The notes beneath the pieces were generated by a model, which ran no database searches, was not told the DNA's origin, and saw only the letters and a program-made list of their open reading frames with translations. A stretch of 5,706 nucleotides of DNA from Lonsdalea britannica (GTDB lineage Bacteria; Pseudomonadota; Gammaproteobacteria; Enterobacterales; Enterobacteriaceae): assembly GCF_946477055.1 (NCBI RefSeq), contig NZ_CAMKXG010000230.1, positions 1-5,706 of the forward strand, in the 5' to 3' direction. Numbering within the stretch: position 1 is the first letter of the stretch; every line of letters starts with the position of its first letter. Of the stretch, positions 1-4,474 are shown in pieces. The translations under genes and the position numbers were made by a program.

Positions 1-4
1 GATA

Positions 5-22
5 AATAACTATATAGTTGTT
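5..22. promoter_or_regulatory. AT-rich palindrome upstream of the MFS gene, possible operator
   Basis: AACTATATAGTT at 8-19 is a perfect 12-base palindrome. With one mismatched pair (7/20) the symmetry extends to 5-22. Directly after it lies CGTAT-N7-ATACG (25-41), a second dyad. Both sit about 70-105 bases before the transporter start, where an operator or promoter would be expected. I could not find a convincing -35/-10 pair, and the region is cut by the window edge. Binding by the GntR-type regulator encoded here is possible, but nothing in the sequence proves it. Confidence 0.3.
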
Positions 23-110
23 ATCGTATAGAGATGATACGGGAAACGGGGAGATCTACGCAAAACACTCGATGCCCTCGTCCGCCACCTTGCGATAAGG
101 AATCTCTTTT

Positions 111-1361
111 ATGCCGTCTGAACGCATGACGACTCGCCGCCCTGCCAGCCTGGTAAGTACCGCCAGCGTGGCAATCATCCTGACACTCTATATCGCGATC
201 GTTTTTGGTTTTGGGTTGTACCTTTTCTCTGTATTGGTCACCTTCATGCAAAAAAGCCTCGGTTTCGGCATTCCGGCCGTTGGCATCATCACTGGAGGGG
301 CGCAGGTTTCGTACCTGACGGCATCCCTGCTTTGTTCGTCTTTAACGCGTCGGTTCGGTGGTGGCAATGTGATTTTTGCGGCCGCGCTGACGGCCGGTTT
401 TTTACTGACTCTGTTGTCCGCAGTACAGAACATATGGCAGGCGGGCGCTTTGTTAATCGCCCTCGGCTCGTGTGCTGCAATGGCGATTATTCCAACGGTT
501 GGCGTCATAGGCAAAGTCGTTCCCGTCGCCTGGCAGTCGAGTATTAACGGGCTGATATCCAGTGGAACAGCCTATGGACAGTTTGCCACGGGGCTGCTGG
601 TTCCCTTTCTGATACATGACTATGACTGGCGTACCGTGTGGATGGTAATTGGCGTGATGTCCATTGCCGTGGCTATCATTGGTTATACCGTGCTACGTGG
701 AGTGGCTGCGGATGTTTTCAGGGTAAAGTCCCCTCAACATTGTTTAGAAAAGCAGGCTAATCCGGATAAACGCCCCCGATTGATGTCGCTGGCAACCCCT
801 CGCCACTTCCTGATTTGGACGCTGCTGGCACTGAGCGGTATCGCATGCGGCCCCTGGCAGAACTATCTTGCTTCCTTCCTGGGCAATGAGCAGCACTTTT
901 CAATCTCATTTATCGGTCAGCTTTGGTCCATGATCGGCGTCACTGGCCTCATCAGTGGATTCGCGTTTGGCTTGCTGGCTGACAAGATTGGGGTTCGTAT
1001 TACGTTGGCGCTCTCGTATGGCCTCCTTGTCGCCGCTGGACTGCTCGTGGCCATTGAGGGCGGAACAATTGCCTTGCGCGTGGCCGCGATTGCGTTCGGC
1101 CTGTCATTCTATGCGATCTTTGGTCTTATTCCGGCTTACATCACCAAAGCGGCGAGCCCGGAGGCCTCCACCGCTATTTTCGCGGTGGCGAATGTTTTTC
1201 TGGGTATCGGCACCAGCTTTGGTAATGCAGGCAGCGGATTCTTTCAGTCATGGATGGGGAGTTTTCAGGGAATTTATGCGGGTGTCGCTGCCATTGCCGC
1301 GGTGGCGATGATCCTCACTCTTCTCTTGCCCGATGAGCGAAAAATCACTAAAGCCAAATAG
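111..1361 (+). CDS. Major facilitator superfamily transporter, 12 TM, substrate unknown
   Basis: This 416-residue inner-membrane secondary carrier has the usual MFS length. Twelve hydrophobic segments can be placed at about residues 18-46, 55-77, 84-104, 109-131, 143-169, 173-196, 232-255, 266-288, 296-316, 319-343, 352-377 and 384-407, with a charged cytoplasmic loop at about 197-230 between the two six-helix halves. The second half carries a clean motif A, GLLADKIGVR (287-296). The equivalent after TM2 is degenerate (LTRRFGG, 78-84). The TM5 stretch NGLISSGTAYGQ (146-157), followed by DWR (172-174), resembles monocarboxylate-porter, oxalate/formate-antiporter and YbfB-type carriers, so a small organic anion is the best guess. 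The start is supported by AAGGAA at 97-102, eight bases before the ATG. A second ATG at 126 lacks such spacing. The gene converges on the gntR-family gene. Uptake versus export cannot be decided. Confidence 0.9.
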   Translation: MPSERMTTRRPASLVSTASVAIILTLYIAIVFGFGLYLFSVLVTFMQKSLGFGIPAVGIITGGAQVSYLTASLLCSSLTRRFGGGNVIFAAALTAGFLLTLLSAVQNIWQAGALLIALGSCAAMAIIPTVGVIGKVVPVAWQSSINGLISSGTAYGQFATGLLVPFLIHDYDWRTVWMVIGVMSIAVAIIGYTVLRGVAADVFRVKSPQHCLEKQANPDKRPRLMSLATPRHFLIWTLLALSGIACGPWQNYLASFLGNEQHFSISFIGQLWSMIGVTGLISGFAFGLLADKIGVRITLALSYGLLVAAGLLVAIEGGTIALRVAAIAFGLSFYAIFGLIPAYITKAASPEASTAIFAVANVFLGIGTSFGNAGSGFFQSWMGSFQGIYAGVAAIAAVAMILTLLLPDERKITKAK

Positions 1362-1444
1362 AATGCTGGGTTAACTCCGCTGCTTCCGGGTTGAGCGGCG
1401 CTCAGGCAAACGCCAGGCCATCAGCCTATCTCACCGAATTCAGC

Positions 1445-1466
1445 CGCCGCTGTTAACACAGCGGCG
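1445..1466. terminator. Strong GC hairpin between convergent genes, possible bidirectional terminator
   Basis: CGCCGCTGT (1445-1453) and ACAGCGGCG (1458-1466) form a perfect nine-pair stem with a TAAC loop, 84 bases after the transporter stop and 110 bases after the regulator stop. A weaker hairpin, TGAGC-GGC-GCTCA, lies at 1392-1404. Neither is followed by a T-tract on either strand, so neither is a textbook intrinsic terminator. The hairpin may still stabilise 3' ends or mark where the two transcripts meet. No gene is seen in the 214-base gap. Confidence 0.4.
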
Positions 1467-1575
1467 TGGCGTGCGAGTCGCTATCGTGAGGGCATTGGCT
1501 GTTGGGTAGGTTTCTTCATTTTTAACATGTTGTTACTGGAACAGAGGGGGCTTAGCTGCCTGACAATGCTGTGGG

Positions 1576-2586
1576 TCAGCTGAGGCGATGGAGATAGGGG
1601 GGGAGCGTGGGTTCCGGGAGTACGGACAGGACTTTCAGCTTTTTCAGCGTTCGATTTTGAGCATTCGCCAAATGCTCATCCAGGTTTTGCGCCGCGAGGT
1701 CCCAGCGACCTTCTAGCAGGAGTTGGTAGATCACCTGATGCTCACTCACCATCGCTTCATCCACGGGCAGTGAGAGCGTCTCATGGAAGATACGCGCGAT
1801 AGTCAGGGTAGAGTGACTTTGCCGGAGAATATCGACCAGCGTGCGATTGCCCGCAAACTCAAGACTCAGCAGATGCAGATCGTCTTCAACCTGCTCAAGT
1901 TCGGCTCCTGTGCTGACTTTACTGGTTCGAATGCGTTCAATATGCGTCAGACTGGCTTCAATGTGCTTTTGAGGGATGAGCGGCCCGGCCCGACGCAGCG
2001 CGGCGGGTTCGAGACTGGCGCGAACTTCGTAATGTTCGCGGATTTCACGGGCGGTTAGCGGCCCGGCCAGCCATTGGGAATAAGGCTCTTTCTCGACCAG
2101 ACCGCGATCGCGCAGTCGCATCAGGCTTTCGCGGATGACGTTGCGGCTGACGTGATAAAACTCGGCCGCACTGGCCTCGTTAAGCTGGTAATGACCGAAG
2201 ACCATACAGGTGGACAGCGCTTCATGCAGATCGCTGAGCACTTTTTCACCGGTGCTGCGTGTATCCACCAGCTCTTGCTGCTGATCAAACCCGAGCATGG
2301 TGCGGTTGAGTGGCATACGCACCGGTTCTATTTCCTGGTCCTCTGTGGCCACGATGAAACCTCGGCCTTCGAAGCGGCTGATCAACCCTTCTTCATGCAA
2401 GAGTCCGAGTGCCCGGCGAACGGGAACGCGACTCGTACCGAATAATTCGGCGAGCGGTCCTTCCAGCATGACCAATCCGACAGGCAACGTTTTTGCCTTG
2501 ATGGCCTGCTGCAATACCTGATGGATCATTTCGTAACGTGCTGTGCCACGAATGTCCGGCTTTTTATTATCGTGTGTAGTTAACAT
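1576..2586 (-). CDS. GntR/FCD-family transcriptional regulator with two tandem winged-helix domains
   Basis: This 336-residue cytoplasmic DNA-binding regulator is about 100 residues longer than typical FadR/FCD proteins (about 220-250). The extra length is an additional N-terminal winged helix. The first GntR-like domain spans about 15-80, with helix-turn-helix around LAELFGTSRVPVRRALGLL and wing RFEGRGFIVA. The second spans about 110-175, with ASAAEFYHVSRNVIRESL then LRDRGLVEKE. An all-helical FCD domain follows from about 180 to 312. Its metal/ligand site looks intact: H238 preceded by acidic E234-D236, then H283 (SEHQVI) and H305 (DEHLAN). FCD regulators usually repress and are released by small carboxylates or sugar acids; that is family knowledge. 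The ATG is the only possible upstream start, because an in-frame TAA lies two codons before it. AAAGG abuts the ATG, an unusually short spacing that suggests weak translation. The gene is divergent from the dehydrogenase and convergent with the transporter. Confidence 0.9.
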   Translation of the reverse strand: MLTTHDNKKPDIRGTARYEMIHQVLQQAIKAKTLPVGLVMLEGPLAELFGTSRVPVRRALGLLHEEGLISRFEGRGFIVATEDQEIEPVRMPLNRTMLGFDQQQELVDTRSTGEKVLSDLHEALSTCMVFGHYQLNEASAAEFYHVSRNVIRESLMRLRDRGLVEKEPYSQWLAGPLTAREIREHYEVRASLEPAALRRAGPLIPQKHIEASLTHIERIRTSKVSTGAELEQVEDDLHLLSLEFAGNRTLVDILRQSHSTLTIARIFHETLSLPVDEAMVSEHQVIYQLLLEGRWDLAAQNLDEHLANAQNRTLKKLKVLSVLPEPTLPPYLHRLS

Positions 2587-2623
2587 CCTTTATGACATCG
2601 TCCCCTGCCATGCGCATGTCGTC

Positions 2624-2632
2624 ATTATCGCA
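2624..2632 (-). promoter_or_regulatory. Candidate extended -10 element of the gntR-family gene
   Basis: Read on the minus strand this is TGCGATAAT, matching TGn followed by a one-mismatch TATAAT. It lies 37 bases upstream of the regulator ATG, which would give a leader of about 30 bases. No good -35 is found at 16-18 bases, which is tolerable for an extended -10 promoter. It overlaps an inverted repeat (2629-2652), which fits autoregulation. Confidence 0.4.
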
Positions 2633-2652
2633 CACCTCTGCGGCGATGTGCG
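2629..2652. promoter_or_regulatory. Inverted repeat overlapping the gntR promoter, candidate autoregulatory operator
   Basis: CGCACA (2629-2634) and TGTGCG (2647-2652) are perfect inverted six-base arms separated by 12 bases. The left arm overlaps the proposed -10 of the regulator gene and the rest fills its -35 to -10 spacer, the classical place for a repressor site. Wider matching is present: GTCA at 2621-2624 and TGAC at 2653-2656 are complementary outer arms, though offset by four bases. Whether the FCD regulator binds here is inference. Confidence 0.35.
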
Positions 2653-2665
2653 TGACTGATGGCGG

Positions 2666-2695
2666 TTGAAAAACAGGCTGTCTGGATAATATACA
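2666..2695 (+). promoter_or_regulatory. Weak candidate sigma70 promoter towards the dehydrogenase gene
   Basis: TTGAAA (2666-2671) and TATACA (2690-2695) are separated by 18 bases, and the -10 falls inside the first copy of the spaced direct repeat. If used, the transcript would carry a leader of about 570 bases before the dehydrogenase ATG. Other -10-like hexamers (TATAAG at 2716, GATAAT at 2733, TAAAAT at 3120) lack matching -35 boxes, so the true start is uncertain. Confidence 0.3.
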
Positions 2696-2762
2696 CTCGA
2701 TAATGGATGTTTTAATATAAGATACGTTTATGGATAATACGCATTACGCGAGTGATGTTTTA
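2683..2762. repeat. Two-copy spaced direct repeat TGGATAATA-N14-GATGTTTTA
   Basis: Two 32-base units lie at 2683-2714 and 2731-2762, with starts 48 bases apart. Each begins with TGGATAATA and ends with GATGTTTTA, exactly conserved at identical spacing, while only four of the 14 central bases match. The centres are themselves related in inverted orientation: CACTCGATAATG at 2694-2705, against CACTCGCGTAATG on the other strand of 2742-2754. Conserved ends around a variable core look like paired protein-binding sites rather than simple sequence. The units sit between the two divergent promoters. Confidence 0.6.
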
Positions 2763-2782
2763 GGTGGAAATGTTGGTATATG

Positions 2783-2799
2783 ACCCTTTCTTAAAGGGT
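2783..2799. promoter_or_regulatory. Short perfect dyad in the AT-rich control region
   Basis: ACCCTTT (2783-2789) and AAAGGGT (2793-2799) form seven-base inverted arms around CTT. It overlaps the end of GGT-N5-ACC (2775-2785), whose GGT...ACC symmetry recalls FadR-type half-sites. No T-tract follows, so it is more likely an operator than a terminator. A seven-base dyad of this kind can occur by chance in a window this size. Confidence 0.25.
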
Positions 2800-2984
2800 G
2801 GCGATATATTCATCTGATATTTCTATCATTAACGATAACCTTTTGTTTTTTTGTCGTCTTAATCGCCCATTTATCTGGCGAATAGTGATTAGCCAATTAA
2901 ATAGAGTGCTATCTACTTGGGACGTTTTCGATAGATAAAACGCATTTCGTTCGAAAAAACAGACGCCTGAAGTGGCGAATCGCA

Positions 2985-3066
2985 TGGGCTGTCGGCGGTT
3001 TGCCGGGGAGGGGAAAAGACCTTTTCCGGCGTGTGGAGTAGTGCGGCGAAGCGCGATGACAGCCCA
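2985..3066 (+). other. Potential folded RNA segment upstream of the dehydrogenase
   Basis: TGGGCTGTC (2985-2993) pairs perfectly with GACAGCCCA (3058-3066). The enclosed 64 bases contain a second perfect stem, GGAAAAG-AC-CTTTTCC (3012-3027), plus a minor CGGC/GCCG stem at about 2993-3005. A transcript starting in the AT-rich region would carry this closed multi-stem element about 200 bases before the dehydrogenase ATG. I recognise no known riboswitch class. A nine-base inverted repeat within 100 bases is expected about twice by chance in this much DNA. Confidence 0.25.
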
Positions 3067-3206
3067 CAGGCGAGATGATCAGGCGGGTTTGCTCAAGGTC
3101 TGTGTGAAACATCATGGGATAAAATGCCGAATTCGACGACGAGATCGCTTTCTTCGTCTGATTATCTGCTATTTATGTTTTCACTCCGCTGGTCATGGCG
3201 TTCTCT

Positions 3207-3224
3207 GCGCTGGCCAGCGCTTTT
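3207..3224 (+). promoter_or_regulatory. GC palindrome followed by TTTT just upstream of the dehydrogenase
   Basis: GCGCTGGCCAGCGC (3207-3220) is a perfect 14-base palindrome followed directly by TTTT (3221-3224), 47 bases before the dehydrogenase ATG. As RNA it gives a five-pair GC stem with a GGCC loop and a short U-tract, i.e. a weak intrinsic terminator or attenuator. As DNA it could be an operator. Confidence 0.3.
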
Positions 3225-3271
3225 ATGATTGACGGCGGTCCATCCACATTGGCCGGATGAGGGAGAATAGG

Positions 3272-4018
3272 ATGTCATTACAGGATAAACGCGTTGTTAT
3301 CAGCGGGGCGGCCAGCGGTATCGGGTTTGCTATCGCCGAACTTTTCTCACAGCAGGGTCCGCGCTTGCTGTTGTCCGATCGCGATGCGGAAGGGTTGGAA
3401 CACGTCGTCGAACGCTGCCGCCAACGCGGCGTTGAATGCTATGGCAGCGTCGTGGATGTCGCGACGCCATCGGGTGCGCAGCAAAGCGTTGACGACTGCG
3501 TCCGGCACTATGGCGGTATCGATGTCCTCGTCAACAACGCGGGGCTGTTGACGCAGGCGCCTTGTGAGGCGATCACGCTGGAGATGTGGGAGGAAATGAT
3601 GGCGGTAGACCTGCGCAGCGTATTTCTCTCTTCCCAGCGGGCGCTGCCGTGGATGCGGGGTCAGCGTTGGGGGCGCATCATCAATATCGCCTCTCAGCTG
3701 GGTATCAAAGGGGGGGCTGAGCTATGCCATTATGTGGCGGCGAAAGCGGGCGTTATCGGCTTCACCAAGTCGCTGGCGCTGGAGATGGCGCCGCACAACG
3801 TGTTGGTCAATGCCATCGCTCCCGGCCCGATCGCGACGCCGATGATTGACGGCATCAGCAGCGACTGGAAAAAAGCCAAAGCCGCAGAGCTGCCGTTAGG
3901 ACGATTCGGGAACCCCGACGAGGTCGCACCGGCCGCGCTGCTGTTGGCCAGCGATCCGGGTGGCAATCTCTTTGTCGGTCAAACGCTGGGGCCAAATTCC
4001 GGCGACGTCATGCCGTGA
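3272..4018 (+). CDS. Short-chain dehydrogenase/reductase, classical SDR, NAD(H)-preferring
   Basis: This cytoplasmic oxidoreductase of 248 residues, the usual classical SDR length, is predicted to interconvert a secondary alcohol and a ketone. The cofactor loop is GAASGIG (12-18). D36 at the end of the second strand points to NAD(H) rather than NADP(H). D62 should contact the adenine, and NNAG spans 88-91. The catalytic set is S141, Y154 and K158 (YVAAK). The helix-4 position that often holds Asn is D113 (VDLRSVF), a frequent variant. The APGPIATPM segment (about 189-197) and C-terminal GQTLGPNSGDVMP fit FabG-like SDRs; the Gly-Pro-Asn-x-Gly-Asp ending points to a catabolic subgroup rather than FabG itself. 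The start at 3272 is chosen because GAGGGA at 3259-3264 lies seven bases before it; an in-frame ATG at 3257 would contain that Shine-Dalgarno. The gene is divergent from the GntR-type regulator, its likely controller. Its coding GC is visibly higher than that of the transporter and regulator genes. Confidence 0.9.
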   Translation: MSLQDKRVVISGAASGIGFAIAELFSQQGPRLLLSDRDAEGLEHVVERCRQRGVECYGSVVDVATPSGAQQSVDDCVRHYGGIDVLVNNAGLLTQAPCEAITLEMWEEMMAVDLRSVFLSSQRALPWMRGQRWGRIINIASQLGIKGGAELCHYVAAKAGVIGFTKSLALEMAPHNVLVNAIAPGPIATPMIDGISSDWKKAKAAELPLGRFGNPDEVAPAALLLASDPGGNLFVGQTLGPNSGDVMP

Positions 4019-4044
4019 CCAAAAAAAAGCCGACGTGGGATTAA

Positions 4045-4254
4045 GCGACGATCCTGAACGCAGCAAACTGCCGTTGGTTGAGGATTGCGGTATCGTCGAT
4101 TCTGGACAATGGTGACACAATAGCGTTCTCACATGCTCATGCGTTCGCACAACTTGGCGCGAACGCGCCAGAACTCGTGGTGACACGAGCGGTTCTCAGG
4201 GCTGTTAAACGGTTCGCCCGTGAGGGTTACGTCGGCATGGCCCATCTCAATTGA
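4045..4254 (+). pseudogene. Unassigned 69-codon open stretch without start codon, possible gene remnant
   Basis: Frame 1 is open from just after a TAA (4042-4044) to a TGA at 4252-4254. The translated end is protein-like: an acidic DNGD, then FSHAHAFAQLGA, then a probable amphipathic helix LVVTRAVLRAVKRFAREG. There is no ATG near the beginning; only CTG (4054) or TTG (4078) is available, with no Shine-Dalgarno. It contains rare codons (AGG, ATA, CGA) at a level unlike the flanking genes. I do not recognise a family. It may be the C-terminal remnant of a decayed gene or a chance open frame over hairpin-rich DNA. Confidence 0.25.
4141..4189 (+). promoter_or_regulatory. Cluster of competing hairpins
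   Basis: GCGTTCGC (4141-4148) is complementary to GCGAACGC (4159-4166), and TGGCGCG (4155-4161) is complementary to CGCGCCA (4164-4170). The two stems share bases 4159-4166 and exclude one another. A third stem, CTCGTG-GTGA-CACGAG (4174-4189), has a GNRA-type loop and can be extended by AGAA/TTCT across a three-base bulge. No T-tract follows. Alternative stems are typical of attenuators and riboswitch platforms, but I recognise no known class and no ligand can be proposed. Confidence 0.3.
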
Positions 4255-4274
4255 GCTTGAAAGGTATTATTATC

Positions 4275-4391
4275 GTGAAAAAAATGCACATCCCCACCAC
4301 GCTTCGGGGATCTCTTCGCGTTTCTCCCCGTCAGCACCTCGGCAAACTGCCGGTGACACGCCTGCGCCCTTGCGGCGAGGAAACATCATGA
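4275..4391 (+). CDS. Possible 38-codon leader ORF
   Basis: A GTG start at 4275 is preceded by AAAGG at 4260-4264, ten bases away, with an in-frame ATG at 4284. The predicted product is basic (MKKMHIPTTLRG start, LRPCGEETS end) and has no membrane segment or domain I know. Its TGA (4389-4391) overlaps the ATG of the next short ORF as ATGA, the arrangement typical of translational coupling. It has no run of a single amino acid that would suggest classical amino-acid attenuation. The segment also folds into competing hairpins, so translation could influence structure. It may equally be a chance ORF. Confidence 0.25.
   Translation: MKKMHIPTTLRGSLRVSPRQHLGKLPVTRLRPCGEETS
4290..4330 (+). promoter_or_regulatory. 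Second set of mutually exclusive hairpins in the leader
   Basis: GGGGAT (4306-4311) can pair with upstream ATCCCC (4290-4295). The almost identical CGGGGA (4305-4310) can instead pair with downstream TCCCCG (4325-4330). The shared strand makes the two folds alternatives. A further hairpin, CGGC-AAACT-GCCG (4340-4352), follows. All lie before the 28-codon ORF and inside the putative 38-codon ORF, so ribosome passage would choose between the folds. Confidence 0.3.
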
Positions 4392-4474
4392 GTCGGGAGA
4401 TGCGAATTTCAGGACGCGAAAGCGGCAGTAGGCGCTTTCACACGCCGTTGATCATCACAAACGGCGGGCAATGA
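4388..4474 (+). CDS. 28-codon upstream ORF translationally coupled to the solute-binding protein
   Basis: The ATG at 4388 has the best ribosome-binding site in this half of the window: GAGG at 4377-4380, seven bases upstream, within GCGAGGAAAC. Its TGA (4472-4474) overlaps the tandem ATGATG that begins the solute-binding protein, giving ATGATGA. The peptide is basic and polar (MSREMRISGRESGSRRFHTP), ends in LIITNGGQ and has no known domain. The downstream gene has only weak GGCGGG near its start, so re-initiation by ribosomes leaving this ORF is a reasonable way for it to be translated. The SRRF stretch recalls a Tat motif, but the residues after it are not a hydrophobic signal core and the frame differs from the downstream protein. 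Confidence 0.45.
   Translation: MSREMRISGRESGSRRFHTPLIITNGGQ

Larger units (their letters stand above)
2587..3271. other. 685-base divergent control region, no convincing gene
   Basis: This gap separates the regulator (-) from the dehydrogenase (+). Bases from about 2690 to 2960 are clearly AT-rich and contain a spaced direct repeat and several dyads, including CGTTTT-N8-AAAACG at 2923-2942. From about 2965 to 3240 the composition returns to coding-like GC, with hairpin-forming segments. Open frames here (for example 2972-3232 + and 2791-2985 -) lack a Shine-Dalgarno and any recognisable domain, so I do not call them genes. The length is far more than two divergent promoters need. It may hold a long structured leader, a small RNA or remnants of a lost gene. 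Confidence 0.6.
4111..4359. repeat. Three copies of GGTGACAC in the leader of the solute-binding protein gene
   Basis: Identical octamers start at 4111, 4179 and 4352, all on the plus strand. An octamer is expected once per 65 kb by chance, so three in 249 bases is noticeable, although post hoc selection weakens this. The second copy forms the loop of the CTCGTG/CACGAG hairpin. They could be direct-repeat binding sites. The 68- and 173-base distances are not obviously helically phased. Confidence 0.35.
4019..4470. other. 452-base gap between the dehydrogenase and the solute-binding protein gene
   Basis: No full gene is recognised. In order, the gap holds an A8 run just after the dehydrogenase stop (4021-4028), an unassigned open stretch (4045-4254), a hairpin cluster (4141-4189), a short ORF beginning at 4275, another hairpin cluster (4290-4330), and a 28-codon ORF with a good Shine-Dalgarno (4388-4474). 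GGTGACAC occurs three times (4111, 4179, 4352) and GCAAACTGCCG twice (4063, 4342). This could be a regulatory leader for the downstream gene, the eroded remains of one or more genes, or both. Confidence 0.5.

Noticed and set aside
188..514. A 108-codon minus-strand open frame inside the transporter gene.
   Set aside because: Antisense shadow of the membrane protein gene, with no ribosome site or protein-like pattern.
3103..3118. TGTGA at 3103 as a CRP site.
   Set aside because: Only one half-site is present; the expected TCACA partner six bases on is missing.
2972..3232. An 86-codon plus-strand open frame in the divergent region.
   Set aside because: It has no ribosome-binding site, a very Arg/Cys-rich product and no recognisable domain. 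It is better explained as chance in GC-rich hairpin DNA.
3195..3260. A 21-codon ORF just upstream of the dehydrogenase, whose product ends in MIDGGPSTLAG, faintly like an SDR C-terminus.
   Set aside because: It has no Shine-Dalgarno, the likeness is a few residues around IDGG, and the sequence overlaps a GC palindrome that forces part of the composition. Too little to claim a gene or remnant.
4019..4030. The A8 run after the dehydrogenase stop as the T-tract of a minus-strand terminator.
   Set aside because: No stable hairpin precedes the T-run when read on the minus strand, and no minus-strand gene ends there.
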